The notes under the pieces were generated by a model. It did not search any database. It worked only from the letters and a program-made list of their open reading frames with translations, and was not told the origin of the DNA. This document shows positions 22,501 to 34,479 of a stretch of DNA of 64,000 bases, piece after piece; position 1 is the first letter of the stretch, and the number at the start of each line of letters is the position of its first letter. This stretch comes from Adiantum capillus-veneris (lineage: Eukaryota > Streptophyta > Polypodiopsida > Polypodiales > Pteridaceae): positions 8,567,497-8,631,496 of the forward strand of contig CM043964.1 of NCBI GenBank assembly GCA_014529385.2. The letters run 5' to 3'. The position numbers and the translations under genes were made by a program.

Positions 22501-23547
22501 CTGCCCATTGCCTAGCCGAACATGATCTTTAGTGGTCACATAAGAGGTAAACCACTCCTTGTTTGGAGACACATGAAGTGATGCCCCTGAGTCTATAATC
22601 CAGTCACTCAGTGCATTTCCATCAGATGCTGTAAGAAGAGCTGAGTCCATTGTATTCTTCAAGAAGTAGATGTCTCCTGACACTAGACTGTCATCCTCTG
22701 CAACAGTGTTTGTCACATTTATTTCTTGAATCTTCACTGAGGACTTGTTCTTCTCACCATGGTCTTCAGCTTTCTCTTTGCCTTTTTCTGCTTTCCATTC
22801 TCTGCAGTCTCTTTTCATGTGACCCTTCTTGCCACAATGGTAGCATTCTATGTCACTCTTGCCTTTAGCACTGCAGGACTTTCTACGAGACTGATTCCTC
22901 TTTCCACCTTTGTACTTTTCTTTGGTCCTTCCCCTGACAACTAAGGCTGTTCCTTTGCCTTTGTCCATTGTCTTTCTATTGGTTTCTTCAGTAAGCAGAC
23001 TTCCTTCTACACCTGCTATGTTCAAACCATCTGGAGGTGCAGAATTACTCAAAGCTGTGCGAAAAGTGTCCCAACTTTCCGGCAATGTGATCAATAGGAA
23101 CATAGCTCTAACAGGTTCATCAAACTTGACACCTTGAGCTGACAACTGACTATAGATTGTGTTGAATTCATTCAGATGATTGGACATAGGTGTCCCTTCT
23201 TTCATCTTCAAGTCAACAAGCTTCTTAAGCCAGTATACCTGTGAAGCTGCACTCTGCTTCTCATAAAGATCACTCAGCTTTAACCATGCTTGATAAGCCG
23301 ACATCTCGTCTGCTACATTGAAGTAAACGCTTTCTGCCAAAGTCAACATAATGGTAGAAAGTGCCAATTCATCCATTTCGCTCCATTCATCTTCGTCCAT
23401 ATCTTTTGGTTTTATCCCCTTGAGCTTTATAGGTTTTATCTGCTTCTTTTGTACCAACACGTGCCAAATCCGCTTCTTCCACAATGGGAAATTGGTTCCA
23501 TCCAGCTTCTTGATATTGTAAAGAGCAGTGTCTTGTGATCCAGCCAT
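19563..23547 (-). pseudogene. gag-pol: Element C gag-pol polyprotein, one frameshift and two stops from intact
   Basis: The first 724 codons (23547 down to 21373) hold a UBN2-type gag, a CCHC knuckle CYHCGKKGHMKRDC at residues 235-248, protease DSGAS at 319-323, a GAG-pre-integrase zinc region near 445-485, and an integrase core with D508, D571 and E607. Near 21430 a one-base shift moves to a second frame (to 20352) with the reverse transcriptase, including the catalytic box YVDD. A TAG at 20352 interrupts just before the RNase H part (20336-19800), and a TAA at 19797-19799 precedes the last 77 codons. The domain order integrase before reverse transcriptase is diagnostic of Ty1/copia. The start ATG at 23547 fits the usual gag N-terminus. 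Confidence 0.94.
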
Positions 23548-24617
23548 AGCTACGCTTCACAGTAGTTTACTTTCCTGGGAAAAATTTGGCAGAGTTTCCC
23601 CTGTAAACTGACCTCTGAACCAATATCAACCTGTCAAATGAACCAAGAAAGCTTCAGATTTTGCAGAAATTTTGGCAGAGTCTCCTTTGTAAATTGGATC
23701 TGGTGTACTAAAAAACAGACCAAAAAACAGCTCAAAAAACCACTGTCTCTATAACACTGTAAGTTGTGGGTAAACCTATCCTGCACCTGTACTGTCTCTT
23801 TCCTGTAAGCATAGATTGCGACAATGCCTCAACGGCAGTAAAGCAAAGATGCAATCCCAACTGTCCAACTCACAGTCAATACATCCTAGCTGCCTATCTA
23901 AGGGTGCTCGAGGGATCTCTCCAAGACCTGTATCACCGAAAGGATCTCAACATTCGAGAATCCCCCAGCTCAATAAAACCTCACTCGACCCTCAACAAAG
24001 GCTGCAGTAAATCTGACAGTACACAGACTTCCCACAAAGTCATACATCCACAAATTTCCCACTGTATACTGTAACCACTGCGGCGGTTGTTTGCTGCGTG
24101 ACTCACAGCCAGCAAACCCTCAACAGACATACATCATCTCTGACAATACATCCCATGTGGAAGTACCTGCAATGTCAGGATGAAATCTGAAATATCAAGC
24201 AACAAACACAAGCTACCTGATGAACTAGTGGATGTTGCCTACAGTCTGTGTGTAGATGCGCTCGTGTCGTATGTGACATGCCTCCAAGAACTGTGAGCCG
24301 TCCTTCGATGTGTAGACAGCCACAAATCAACACTCTGGGAGTGTCGATATCCTCAGCACCTGCAGTCGTAGGCCGAAAACCCCAAATTTGCAGAGTCAGA
24401 TCTGCACCCGCTGAGACCACGTAGTCAAAAATGGCCTGCGCAGAACTTTGTCGAAGCCGAACGGTGACCGAGATGACCTCAGAATGAAATTCTGAGCACA
24501 CCATGCCCTATGGGCCCTCCCACAAGATTTGGGGCCGTGTCTTTGCCTGTCGAATTTCACTCCAATCTGAGCTGGTGACTCTAGCCTCCTGCAGTGCTGC
24601 CCCGAGCCTCGATCTGA
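23548..24617 (-). other. Leader of C between primer site and gag
   Basis: These 1.07 kb contain no supported gene. They are the untranslated leader of C, unusually long for a 192-bp-LTR copia element. Confidence 0.55.
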
Positions 24618-24629
24618 GCTCTGATACTA
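24618..24629 (-). other. Primer binding site of C
   Basis: The complement reads TAGTATCAGAGC, one mismatch from the initiator tRNA-Met complement, and lies next to the inner end of the 5' LTR. Confidence 0.82.
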
Positions 24630-24631
24630 GT

Positions 24632-24823
24632 TGAAGGAGTACGAGCGGAAGTGCGACGCGAGAGAGAGTGCGAGAAAAAGAGCACGACGATATGGTGAAC
24701 TCGCTCTACTGTAATGTGTAGAGCATAGTGAGTTCTTATTAGGTTTTTACAAAAGAATATGTGTACATACCTGGCGGCCCGCCCACTTACCTGGGCGACC
24801 ACATTGGGCTTTATACCCCAATA
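24632..24823 (-). repeat. 5' LTR of C (192 bp)
   Basis: It matches 19282-19473 with about six differences. In minus orientation it starts TATTGGGG where the 3' LTR starts TGTTGGGG. Confidence 0.94.
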
Positions 24824-24828
24824 GTTGG

Positions 24829-25326
24829 CAAGTAACATTAATTAGGGATGAACATGTAACAGAATGTTCAAGATACTCAGGCGAGTAGGAAATCTGGCTC
24901 ACAACTGCATGGAAAGTTACGCCAAGGTTTCCTTGCATTATTCCAGTACCTGTAGAAGATCTGAAAACTGGTTATGCCTTTGGACAACTCTTAGTTGTGG
25001 TTCCTCCTTTACAATACTCAAGTGAGTTATAAATGGAGTTACCATTTAAACCCAAGTGACTCTTAGTTGTGGTTACTCCTTTACAACACTCAAGTGAGTC
25101 ATAAATGGAGTTACCATTTTAGACCCAAGTGGTTGCAAATGGACAACAATGTTGAAAATCAGGATATTCATCTTGGTTTCATTGAACCTCCTAACTGCAC
25201 CAATTATCGGTCATACAGACAACTTGCTCACTTATGGGATGTCAATAAAGAGAACACCAATATTCTTAAGAAGATGTTACTACTTGTGTTTTCGAGGACG
25301 AAAACTCTTCCTTAAGGGGGAAGTAA
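24829..25326 (+). other. Element B, 3' internal part with a 72-bp tandem duplication
   Basis: A 72-base unit starting CTCTTAGTTGTGG is present twice in tandem (24988-25059 and 25060-25132). After it, the phrase TTTTCGAGGACGAAAAC and the purine run AAGGGGGAAGTAA precede the 3' LTR, a typical gypsy end. No intact gene is present. Confidence 0.65.
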
Positions 25327-25498
25327 TGTCAGGACACGGGTCCTGTACCCTAAGAATTAGGCTAGGCAAGGAATACGGCCAAGGGCTGGGCTAGGCAATG
25401 TGGACAAGGGATCCGTCTAGGGCAAGGGGCTAGGAGCCCACCTATAAAGGGAGGTTGGGAGGAGGATCTAGTAGAGCCTAGTTGCCTAGTTTCTTACA
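25327..25498 (+). repeat. 3' LTR of B (172 bp)
   Basis: It starts TGTCAGGACAC after the purine run AAGGGGGAAGTAA and ends TTCTTACA, followed by target-site copy TGGAC. A TATA-like TATAAAG lies at 25443-25449. Confidence 0.94.
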
Positions 25499-25503
25499 TG
25501 GAC

Positions 25504-26528
25504 GATAGTAGACATGTTTAGTAAACAAGCTCATTTTATACCTGTCAAAAAGACTATCAAAGCCCATTGATGGAACCCTCTTCATTTCACAAATATTGAA
25601 GTACCATGGCTTGCCAATGTCCATAGTGTTGGATAGAGATCGTAGAATGACTAATAATTTCAGGAAGGGTCTCTTTGAGAACTTAGGAACAAGGTTAAAT
25701 TTCTCTTTGGCCTATCACCCACAAACGGATGGCCAAAGTGAAATAGCTAACCTAACAATTCTTGATCTACTAAAATCCTATGTAACGGAAGTAGATCAAA
25801 GATCCCAATGGGAGAAGTACTTACTTTTAGTGGAGTATGCCTATAATAACACTGTACATACTTCCATGGGAAAAGCACCTTTTGAGGTAATTGAGGGAAG
25901 ATCAACAAGTCCCATGCTACTTAAGGTACACGGGAAGATCTTCGCTGTAGATGAGTATAGCCGAGACCTACAAGAATCTTTCCAAAAGATTAAGGATGCT
26001 ATCTCTATCTCACAACAAAGAAAAAAGGCTACTGCTGACAAGCACAAAAAAGACCAAGCCTTTAAAGAAAATGATTGGGTCTTACTCAAATTTCCCAGGG
26101 CTCGTATAAGGCACACGACGGGCAAGAATCCTATGGGACACCAAAAGTACTATGCTAAGCTAGAAAAAAGGTACTATGGTCCCTTTCAAATTCTTAGGCC
26201 AATCAATTAGATGGCCTATCGACTCAAGTTGCCCAGCCATTGACTCATACACAATGCTTTCCATGTGATCCTACTAAAGCCTTACAAAGGAGAGCCACCT
26301 CAAGAACCAACTGTTGAAGACCCTTCGGAGATCAAGGACCAAGAAGAGGTGCTGCAACCCGAGTCCATTCTCCGATATGAAGACAAGGTACTAAGAGGCA
26401 GTAAGACTATCCGACGATATCTTATTAAGTTTAAGAATTATCCTTTTGAAGATGATAGATGGATGCAAGGAATACAATTAAAGGATAACCTAAACCTTTT
26501 CAATGCTTACAGTGATTCCCTAGAGTAA
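25504..26528 (+). pseudogene. Element A integrase, second part, with chromodomain-like tail
   Basis: This continues the integrase cut at 14159. The core has an Asp in SIVLDRDRRM near 25620 and the Glu region QTDGQSEIANLT near 25725, where the usual E-R after the Ser is E-I. The long frame 25596-26210 then carries the C-terminal DNA-binding part (KRYYGPFQILRPIN) and stops at 26208. After a short break, the frame 26265-26528 encodes a chromodomain-like tail with PESILRYEDKVLRG and YLIKFKNYPFEDDRW, whose order of aromatic positions fits the CHROMO fold. In this family the tail guides insertion into heterochromatin. Confidence 0.88.
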
Positions 26529-27250
26529 GCAAATGTACAATGTTAAAAATGAACAATTTTTTTGTCTTATAAGACTCTCTTTTTCTTTATTGTGCACAAA
26601 AATGAAGTAGTATGCATGCTTAGATCAAGTGTGAGGAGACGACGTCTCCCAAACACCAAGTAGAGATTGTCACTCTACTATGGAAGATTGATAGGACTAA
26701 TGTGTAGACATGCTTGCGGAAGCTTAGGCTCTCAAGCCCCAAATGGACTAGTCATCCATTCTAGAACGATGTCGTAGGGTAACATAGGGATCCTCTACCC
26801 GCCAGAAAAAGGACTAATGAATAGGCTTTATTTTCTCTACCCCATAGTTGAAGACGACTATGATTTTAAGAGAGAGGCAATGCCATAATAACTAATATCT
26901 AATTCTCCTAAATGGTTTTCTCATGTGAAACTGATCATTTAATATGGGGAAGTGCCAGGGGAGAAAAAGCTAGAATATTGGTTAAGATGGCAAACCGGCC
27001 ACAGTAGGGATCCAAAGGAGGAAAAATAGGGATCCAAAGGGGGGCCATCTGTAAAAGAGCAATGTGCAACAATGGGATTTAAAGACTCAGGTTCAGCCCA
27101 TTAAGACTTTCAAAATGCAAAGGTTCCAAAATTCAAAGGGTGTTGTCCAAAGGTCAAAAGCTTAGAAATATTGGATGCTTTGTGTGTGTACCAAAAGTCT
27201 TCACAACTCCTACAAAGGAGGGGGCAACCTTGCAAGTAGGGGATGAGAGA

Positions 27251-27392
<142 letters not shown>

Positions 27393-27648
27393 AGCCTCCT
27401 TTACACAAAGGGAATGAGGGACACATATTAGCTCCCTAGGCCAGATGCCCACAAGGTGTAATCAAATCCTATTGGATGGCCATGGAGGTGGACCAATGAG
27501 AATTAGGCCAGGGTAAAGTTAGTTTAATTAATTTAAAAACACTTAATAAAAGAAACAATAAGAATTAAGCTCTCTAGAAGACTATTGGACAGTCTCCCAA
27601 GGGGTCCACTGAGCATTCAACAGCCCAGTGGCTTGCCTCATTCCTATT

Positions 27649-27720
27649 GGCCAAGAGACAAAGGGGTCCAATGATAGTTTAGTTGGCCAAGAGACAAAGG
27701 GGTCCAATGATAGTTTAGTT
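27649..27720 (+). repeat. Tandem duplication, 36-bp unit, two copies
   Basis: The unit starting GGCCAAGAGACAAAGGGG is repeated exactly at 27649-27684 and 27685-27720. Confidence 0.95.
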
Positions 27721-28614
27721 GCATTAATATATTACATAAAGCTCACACAAAAGGGGAAAGGGGTACACATGTCAGAAGGCTATCACTTATGCTACTTAAC
27801 TTTCATTGGCTAAGCTGGGAGAGGTCCAATGAGGTGCTACCAAGAGAAAATAGCAAGAGGGGTCAACCAAGAGAGAGAGGGGGACTGAATTTTACAAGGC
27901 ATTATTGCATACACACTCACACTAACTCATGTGTGAAGCAAGAAGACTCTCTCTCTGATCTCCTTCTCAAGCTTTAATGGAAAGCTTATCACCTACTCCA
28001 AGCTTGTGAACCAACAACTCTTGGCTTTATGATGCAAATCCAACCAAGATCAAGGCTTCAATGCATGCTCATATCCTCTACCATGCTAATTACTAAGCTA
28101 TGCTATGGTAATATGAGTGATTATGTGAGGAGATGTACATCTTTATCGTAAAACTACTCCTTCTTCCTCTCAATCTACTCTCATACCCTGCTAGCTCTCA
28201 CCATCTTCGAGTGTGTGAGGTCTTGGGTCTGAGACCGTGAGGGAGTCGATGTTGTGTTTTATAAGTGTTTTTCTTAGTGCTTGAAGCTTCCATCTTCATT
28301 GCACTAGCTAGTATTGAAGGAAGACAAAGAATTGTATTGTAAAATGTCTCTCTTGATGGGAGAAACCATAATACAAAGCCTTTTGGAGGGGGGACCCCGT
28401 CTCCATGTAAATCCGGTCCTCAATTGTTGTTAATAGCTTAATTTCTCTCTCTTTTGAAGTATTGTTCATGCTATCTAACTAGGTGTTATACTTTTTGTTG
28501 CTCTCTCCGCCCAATCACTCTTGTTATTCTCATTAGGAATCTATTCTAATGAAATGATTACTATGTTCATTTATTTTCCGCTACACACAAGTTACTAGGC
28601 CATTAAATGTTACA

Positions 28615-28847
28615 TCAACTTTTGATCACATTCAAGCTTTCTTTCCATTTTCAACCATGAGCTGTCCAAGAGATCTTCCTTGCTCTTCTTACAACATTTC
28701 CCTCTTAATCATGATCTGGACTCTCAATTTGTAATGATCATTCTCACAATTCTTGAGCATCAAGAGCCACTTGTTAGCTCCACACATCCCAAAAGATATG
28801 GTTCTTTTTGTCCCATAGGTCATATTTGACCTTTGAGCATGGTAATG

Positions 28848-28894
<47 letters not shown>

Positions 28895-29063
28895 GTCCAA
28901 AGTAATCCATAGTTTCAAACATAATTTCCTCACACAAATTCTGATTTAGAAAAATTATGCCTCCATCAAAGAAGATAATGGTATGTATTTGCTGATATAA
29001 AGAAACTTTTTGTTTTGAGAAATGGAAGATAAGAAATTTCTCATGGTTTGGTTTTTTCCTCTT
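28615..29063. other. Unique DNA between A and CACTA-1
   Basis: No gene is supported. A (CT)n run occupies 28851-28893. On the minus strand an open frame covers much of the stretch, but it includes the GA repeat (Glu-Arg run) and matches nothing I recognise. Confidence 0.5.
28851..28893 (+). repeat. (TC)n microsatellite
   Basis: A 43-base uninterrupted TC run. Confidence 0.97.
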
Positions 29064-29066
29064 TAC

Positions 29067-29310
29067 CACTACAAGAGGTTGTGTGCTCTTGTGACGCTGT
29101 TAGCGACGGAAATACACTGGGTTTTTATAACCCCCGGCGTCGCTAAAACCGTCGCTACGAGAGCATCGCTATATGCGTCGCTATGAGCGTCTCTATATAG
29201 CGACGCTCATAGCGACGGTTATAGTGACGTTTACACTGAAGACTATAGTGACGCTCATAGCGACGCTACAGAGCCATAAATAGCGACGGTTATAGCGACG
29301 CCCGAGAGAA
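29067..29310. repeat. CACTA-1 left terminal inverted repeat and subterminal motif array
   Basis: After CACTACAAGAGG the region carries more than ten copies of AGCGACG or its complement CGTCGCT, often spaced by TATAG or CATAG and in head-to-head pairs. In the En/Spm family such arrays bind the TNPA protein. The same motif type is found near all four ends of the two CACTA copies here. Confidence 0.85.
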
Positions 29311-29641
29311 TTTTTTTTTGGTGGCAGGGCATTGAATGCCCTGCCACCCATCAACCATATTGTACTTGATTCACTTTTTTAAAAAAGTGCAAGGGTAGAT
29401 AATAGACCCAAAATAGTCACCCACAAGACGCATTGTTTGCAAAATTGACAATTGTACACATCATAGGCAAAATGAATTGATTGGCAAATGTAATAATGAC
29501 AATTGTACAACATCATAGGCATAAAGAATTGATTGGCAAAAGGAACTGCGGTGACAAATGTAATAATATACATGGTTCAAAAAGACGTATAAAATCCGTC
29601 TCATGATACATAAGCTATGAGAAACCCTAAACTAATGCTAT

Positions 29642-30976
29642 CTAGCTACGGCTAAACTGACGTCGTCTAGTCAGACGTCTCATCGCGCCCAAGCGGCGTA
29701 TCTGTCGGATTCAGCAAAAAAAGACAATAAGACAGCTTTCAGTAAGTATAAACATATAACGACATTTATAAAACAATACAAAAAATAAAAAAGAGTAAAC
29801 CCTAATACTAACCATGCCGCCGCGAGAACTGAGAATGTCCATCAGGGCGTTTAAGCCCTTCCTGCCTGCGTACTCGCGCTCGTACGGTGTGGGATCACGT
29901 CCTGTCATCGACCACTGTCAAAACATACAAAGATTTCATTATGTTAGAATTAAAAAACTCACAAACCCTAAACTATCGAACATAAAGAGCAATGTGAAAA
30001 CACTTACAAAATCGGCCTCAAATGATGCCCATCCATCGCTCCCCAAGTGGTGCGAGCTCCCTACCTCTACTCGCGCTCTGGCTGCATCCTTTTGTTGCTT
30101 CCACTTGTCGGGATTCTCGCGCGCTGCTTTCTTCGCATTCTTCCAATCTTCTTTGGCCAGCCAATCTGGCCTGTTCCACCCATTCTTGATTGCTTTTTGC
30201 ACTTCGGAACGCTTGTGTTTGCAGTATTCGCACATTCGAATCTTCATCAGGTCTTCATTGAAGCGCTGATCCCATGTTGGAACGGGAAACTCATCATGAA
30301 GTATGCTGATGACTCTATTTTTTAAATCACTTGGTACTTCACTCCATTTGTTTAGTATGTAGTGTCTAAACAGCTAAGAGCAAAGACCACGCATGCGTGA
30401 GATCACCTTCTTGCCGTCATCATCCATGATGATGCCGCCGCTGAAGTCGATGGAGTAAGACAAGCCCTCTGGCCGGTGACGCGTGAACCTGGGTGTCCCG
30501 GAAGGGGTCTCTAGCGGCGTGTCGATGGGGGTACGGACGTCAGGTGTCTACACCGGCGTCTGGGCCCCGAAGCGAGGAGTGTCGAGTGGGGTGGCTCCTG
30601 GAGGAGTAGGTAGAGGTGTGTAGCTTCTAGGAACAGTCAGCCGTGCAAAACCTGGCGTAGATAGCGATGCTATGGCTGGTGTGGGGGCGGGCAAAGAAGG
30701 GGAGGGTAAAGAGCCTCGTCGAACACAAGGCGGTGTGGAGGCATCGGTGGCGGAATCCCCACAACAACCGCCACCGCCACCACTAGAGCGCCGGTGTCTA
30801 GACGAGTGTGAAGCTCGTCTCGTCGACGCCGAAGCTTCGGAGCGCGCCGAATGTTTCGAAAGAGAGGGAGATGCGGATGGAGTAGGAACGCGCGATGATG
30901 CGCCAGAGCGATGACGCTCCACGTACCACTGTCTCTGCTGCGGTGACAAAGAAGAAAGAAACTCCTCATCATCCAT
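29642..30976 (-). pseudogene. CACTA-1 second gene (TNPA-like, Transposase_24/Ptta-En-Spm type)
   Basis: The gene starts at ATG 30976 with MDDEEFLSSLSPQQRQWY, followed by a Ser/Pro/Thr-rich disordered stretch and a Gly run. The conserved part follows (KWSEVPSDLKNRVISILHDE in the CACTA-2 copy). Its pattern with spaced Trp, Lys-rich helices and a C-terminal SSHHLGS segment matches the plant Ptta/En/Spm family, thought to bind subterminal repeats. A TAG near 30548 breaks it after QTPV. The last intron acceptor, CAG in CACTA-2, reads CTGA here. Both changes make it a pseudogene. Confidence 0.75.
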
Positions 30977-31221
30977 ACCTGCATTAAACACACGAATATT
31001 TAAACTTAATATTGAATGAATAGAGTAGAAAATGACGCAAAGACCAGTAAATACAATGACGTAATGACGCATATAAATACAATGACACAATGAATTGAGT
31101 GATAGAAGAGGCAATACAGTGAGCGCGAGTAGAAAAGAGCGTTATACACCATGGAAGGTACTTAGAGAGCCAGAGCTTTTACAACACGGAGCAAAATTGT
31201 TCAAATACAATATTTGTGGCT

Positions 31222-34200
31222 TTAAGAGATCTCTCTCTCATCCTCGCATAACTTAGCATAACTTCCTATATCTATATAGAACTCTCCGTTTAAACACATA
31301 TCCTCTGTTTCATTTTGTAGCTCCTCTGCATGCACCCCATATAGAGTAGTAGCATCTTGATGCTCGTCTGGCACCACCGTAGCGGCTTCTGATTGAGCAT
31401 CTTCTCTGATCTCCTCCATTGATGCCGTTGTGATTGGCACATGGTAGCCTTCATACGTCCTTGCACTACGAGGGGCTACCTCTATGACGTACCACCAGTT
31501 TGATGTAGACTTTGTAGGATGAAATATTACCTGCCAGAGCCACATAACTTACATGAGAGCTTTCAAGCACATAACTTGTAAAAGGGGGATGTTAACTATT
31601 ACATACTTACTTGTTCACAATGCTCGGGTAGTACGATAGTGTCTCTTAGGTCAGTCCATTTCGTAGTAGAATCCACCTCAAGAAAACCAGACTCTCCTCT
31701 ACGCACAGTAGCGTTGCGACCCTCCATGATTATCTTGAACCATTGCACATCGAACAAGTCGACAAAAAATCCTCTGTAATCGATCCTCAAAATCTCTTGC
31801 AGCGTGCCGAAGTAAGTGAGTTCCGGCACCACCCGATCTGCATCAGAGGAACATCGTCGACTAGACTGTTCAAATTTTGCCATGATTCCACAATCTTGAG
31901 TAAAACGCTTTTTGTCGATTCGTTCCACCCTAAAATGTTGACCTTTACACCATGCTGCTGTGTATGACTTATACTACAACGAACAAAGATTATGAGTGGC
32001 CGTTCAAACGTTTATAAATAAAGTCACTTGCTAGTCGTACATTGCAAACTTACCTTGGTCGCGCAACCCCGAGAGTACTCCCACTCTTCCTCAGTCACTT
32101 CGTCACCGCATTGTTGTGCGCTTTTCAATTGGTTGTGCAACCATCTTAAGCTCATGAAGGTTGGTAGGCTCTCCAGAACCGCTGGATAGTGCATCGGTGG
32201 TCGTCTTCCCCGTCTCCACTCGATTCGTGCCCTTTGTCGCTCTTGCTTTGCATCCTCATATTGTGAAATCCACTTTTGCATCACTGGATTGTGAAGCATG
32301 CAAAATCGGTTGATTTTAGCCTCTAGATCTTCCGTTATCTTCTTCTCAACACCGAGATTGCACATGACAATCCCAGATATGCGCTCATCATCTATGGTTC
32401 GCCATAGCGTGTCCCGGGCTTTATCAAATTCGTCTAGCCACTCTCCAATGTACACTAGGGACTCTAATACCAACCAACCTTCTGCCATGCTACCCTCCAG
32501 ACGTGCCTTTTGACGCACATATCCCTTAAGCGTTTTCATGAAACGTTCTAAGAAGAACATCCATCTAGAATGAACTGTGCCAGCTATTTCCACCTCATCA
32601 ACTATGTGAACAAGAAGATGCACCTGAATGGTTAGCATTGTAGTAGGAAAATGTTTCTCAAACATGCACACAAGCTCCGCAGCATTTAGTTTGGCGAATG
32701 GTATGGAGTCTACGTTGATCTCCTTTTGTGAGATCCACTGCACCAGCTTTGCAAGTTTGTAGATTGTGTTACGGATGTCGAGAGACAAACATCCCTCAAT
32801 GGCAACCGGTAAAATAAATTGTAAAGTATGTGCAGCAATGATATTAAAGTCCACATTTTATGCAATGATATTAAAGTCCACTATGAACGTACCTGACACA
32901 TTTTATGCCAATTGTGTGACTTCAAACCGGTAAGCTTTCCTTCTTTAGTAAAACACGTTCGGAGCGAGTGCATTATGCCAGTGGGGGTCCGCAAAGATCG
33001 AATGGTCTCTTTTACTTTGCGTTCTTGGGCTCCTGTGAAAATCCATGGTGCTTTAGGGAGTTTTATCGATCCATCAGACTCATATCCACCACCTCTATGC
33101 CAATCCACAATTGTTGTAGCTCTTCCAATAGTGGACGACGATACACATCCATATTCCCCACTTTATATCGCCCTCGCACAATCAAGCTTAGCCATAGGTG
33201 CCACTTCTTCGTAGTCAACCACGGGGGAATGTTGTAGTTGACGATGACAACGGGCCATACGCTGTAAGATGTTGATCTTTGACCAAATGGATTTACGCCA
33301 TCCATAGCTAGGCCTAAGCGCAAATTTCGAGCTTCCCTGGCAAAATCCGACTATGTTCCATCTATATGTTTCCAGGCTACGCAATCTGCAGGAATTCGTA
33401 GCACACCATCCGAAGATTTATTCTTCGCATGCCATGATGCTAGGGCGGCCATGGACTTACATTCGAAGAAATGCTTGATGCGAGGAAGCAGAGGGAAATG
33501 TCGCAAAACCTTTTGTGGAATTTTTGTCCCGTGGAGATCTACTCGATCTCTTTCGGAATCACATTTCGAACACTTCTCCATGTCTATGTATTCCCCTCTG
33601 AAAAGAATGCAGTCATTAGGACAAGCGTGGATAGAATTGTAATCCATCCCCAAGTTTCGCAAAATCTTTCTTCCTTCATCTCGATAATCTGGCATCACAT
33701 TGTCAGCTGGTAGTATGTGCTCTTTCATCAATCTACACAACATAAAAATATGATACAGTCGTGTAAAAATCTATCAGATCATTATACATTTAGAGTTTTA
33801 TTAAAGTAAACTAATTGTAATAGATCGCCTGAAAAGCGCTGTGACGCTAGTGTCACTCCATCCAAAGTTTGCCTGCATGTTGAGAAGAACCAGGAGTGCT
33901 TTCAATCTAGACATACGTGCTCCATTATACAATGGCGTATCGGATTCACTTTTCATATCATCATAGATAAGCCTTTATGAATCCATGATCGTCTCGATCA
34001 TTTCATCAATCTCGGGCTCAAAAATTGCCTCGTTGGGAATGTGCTCTGCATGATCATCCCCTGAGCTGTCAGAGGCTACATCTTGTGGCCTCACATATGC
34101 TGCTTGACCAAAGCGCCTGCGAACACATCTATTGGGTTGCAAGATTGCTGCTTGTTGGCCAGAGTCAGAGTCCAACGAGTTATAATTGGCAACAACTCGA

Positions 34201-34361
34201 TCTATAATAGATGGATCGAACTCGCCAACTTCGCGAACGTGCTGCAAAGAAACACGTCTTGTCCGTCGCACAGCATGCTTGCATTGATTACAAGGACATA
34301 AGACCCTCATTGAGAGATAGGTGTTTCGGTTGGACGGTCCCACATCCTCGTCACTACTCAT
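31222..34361 (-). pseudogene. CACTA-1 TNP2-type transposase gene with internal deletion
   Basis: The start is ATG at 34361. The first exon encodes the transposase-associated N-terminus with CPCNQC. The next parts carry ACPNDCILFRGEYID, CSKC, LGLAMDGVNPFG and WPVVIVNYNIPP, all hallmarks of Transposase_21 (TNP2). Between 33085 and 33075, 591 bp present in CACTA-2 are missing, joining DMS directly to LMDR. A TAG near 33351 replaces a Trp codon. Downstream exons keep a DUF4218 region (32854-32024) and a DUF4216 region (31928-31222). The DUF4218 frame is fully open here although the CACTA-2 copy has a stop. Confidence 0.88.
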
Positions 34362-34423
34362 AATGAGGATAAAAAACTTATAACCTGGACAACAAATTTA
34401 ATATTCTATTGGCATTCTTCGTC

Positions 34424-34426
<3 letters not shown>

Positions 34427-34474
<48 letters not shown>
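34427..34474 (+). repeat. (TC)n microsatellite upstream of the CACTA-1 transposase gene
   Basis: An uninterrupted TC run of about 48 bases, about 65 bases upstream of the transposase ATG. A GA run is at the matching place in CACTA-2 (55118-55170). Confidence 0.95.
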
Positions 34475-34477
<3 letters not shown>

Positions 34478-34479
34478 AC

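Larger units (their letters stand above)
19282..24823 (-). mobile_element. Ty1/copia retrotransposon C, nested in B
   Basis: C has 192-bp LTRs at 19282-19473 and 24632-24823, a 5-base target-site duplication GTTGG (19277-19281 and 24824-24828), a tRNA-iMet-type primer site, a polypurine tract and a nearly complete gag-pol reading frame on the minus strand. The LTRs differ at about 6 of 192 sites by hand count, fewer than in its host B, as nesting requires. One frameshift and two stops disable the polyprotein. Confidence 0.96.
14160..25498 (+). mobile_element. LTR retrotransposon B, nested in A and split by C
   Basis: B has 172-bp LTRs at both ends, a 5-base target-site duplication TGGAC (14155-14159 and 25499-25503), an exact tRNA-iMet primer site and a purine run before the 3' LTR. 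By hand count the LTRs differ at about 10 of 172 sites, mostly transitions. Its own internal DNA, without C, is about 5.4 kb and almost non-coding. Only a decayed gypsy-type integrase segment near 19023-19170 is recognised, so it is probably a derived or non-autonomous gypsy relative. Confidence 0.92.

Noticed and set aside
26634-26648. GGAGACGACGTCTCC palindrome as a regulatory site
   Set aside because: It is a single short palindrome near the A polypurine region, with no second copy or known factor to support it.
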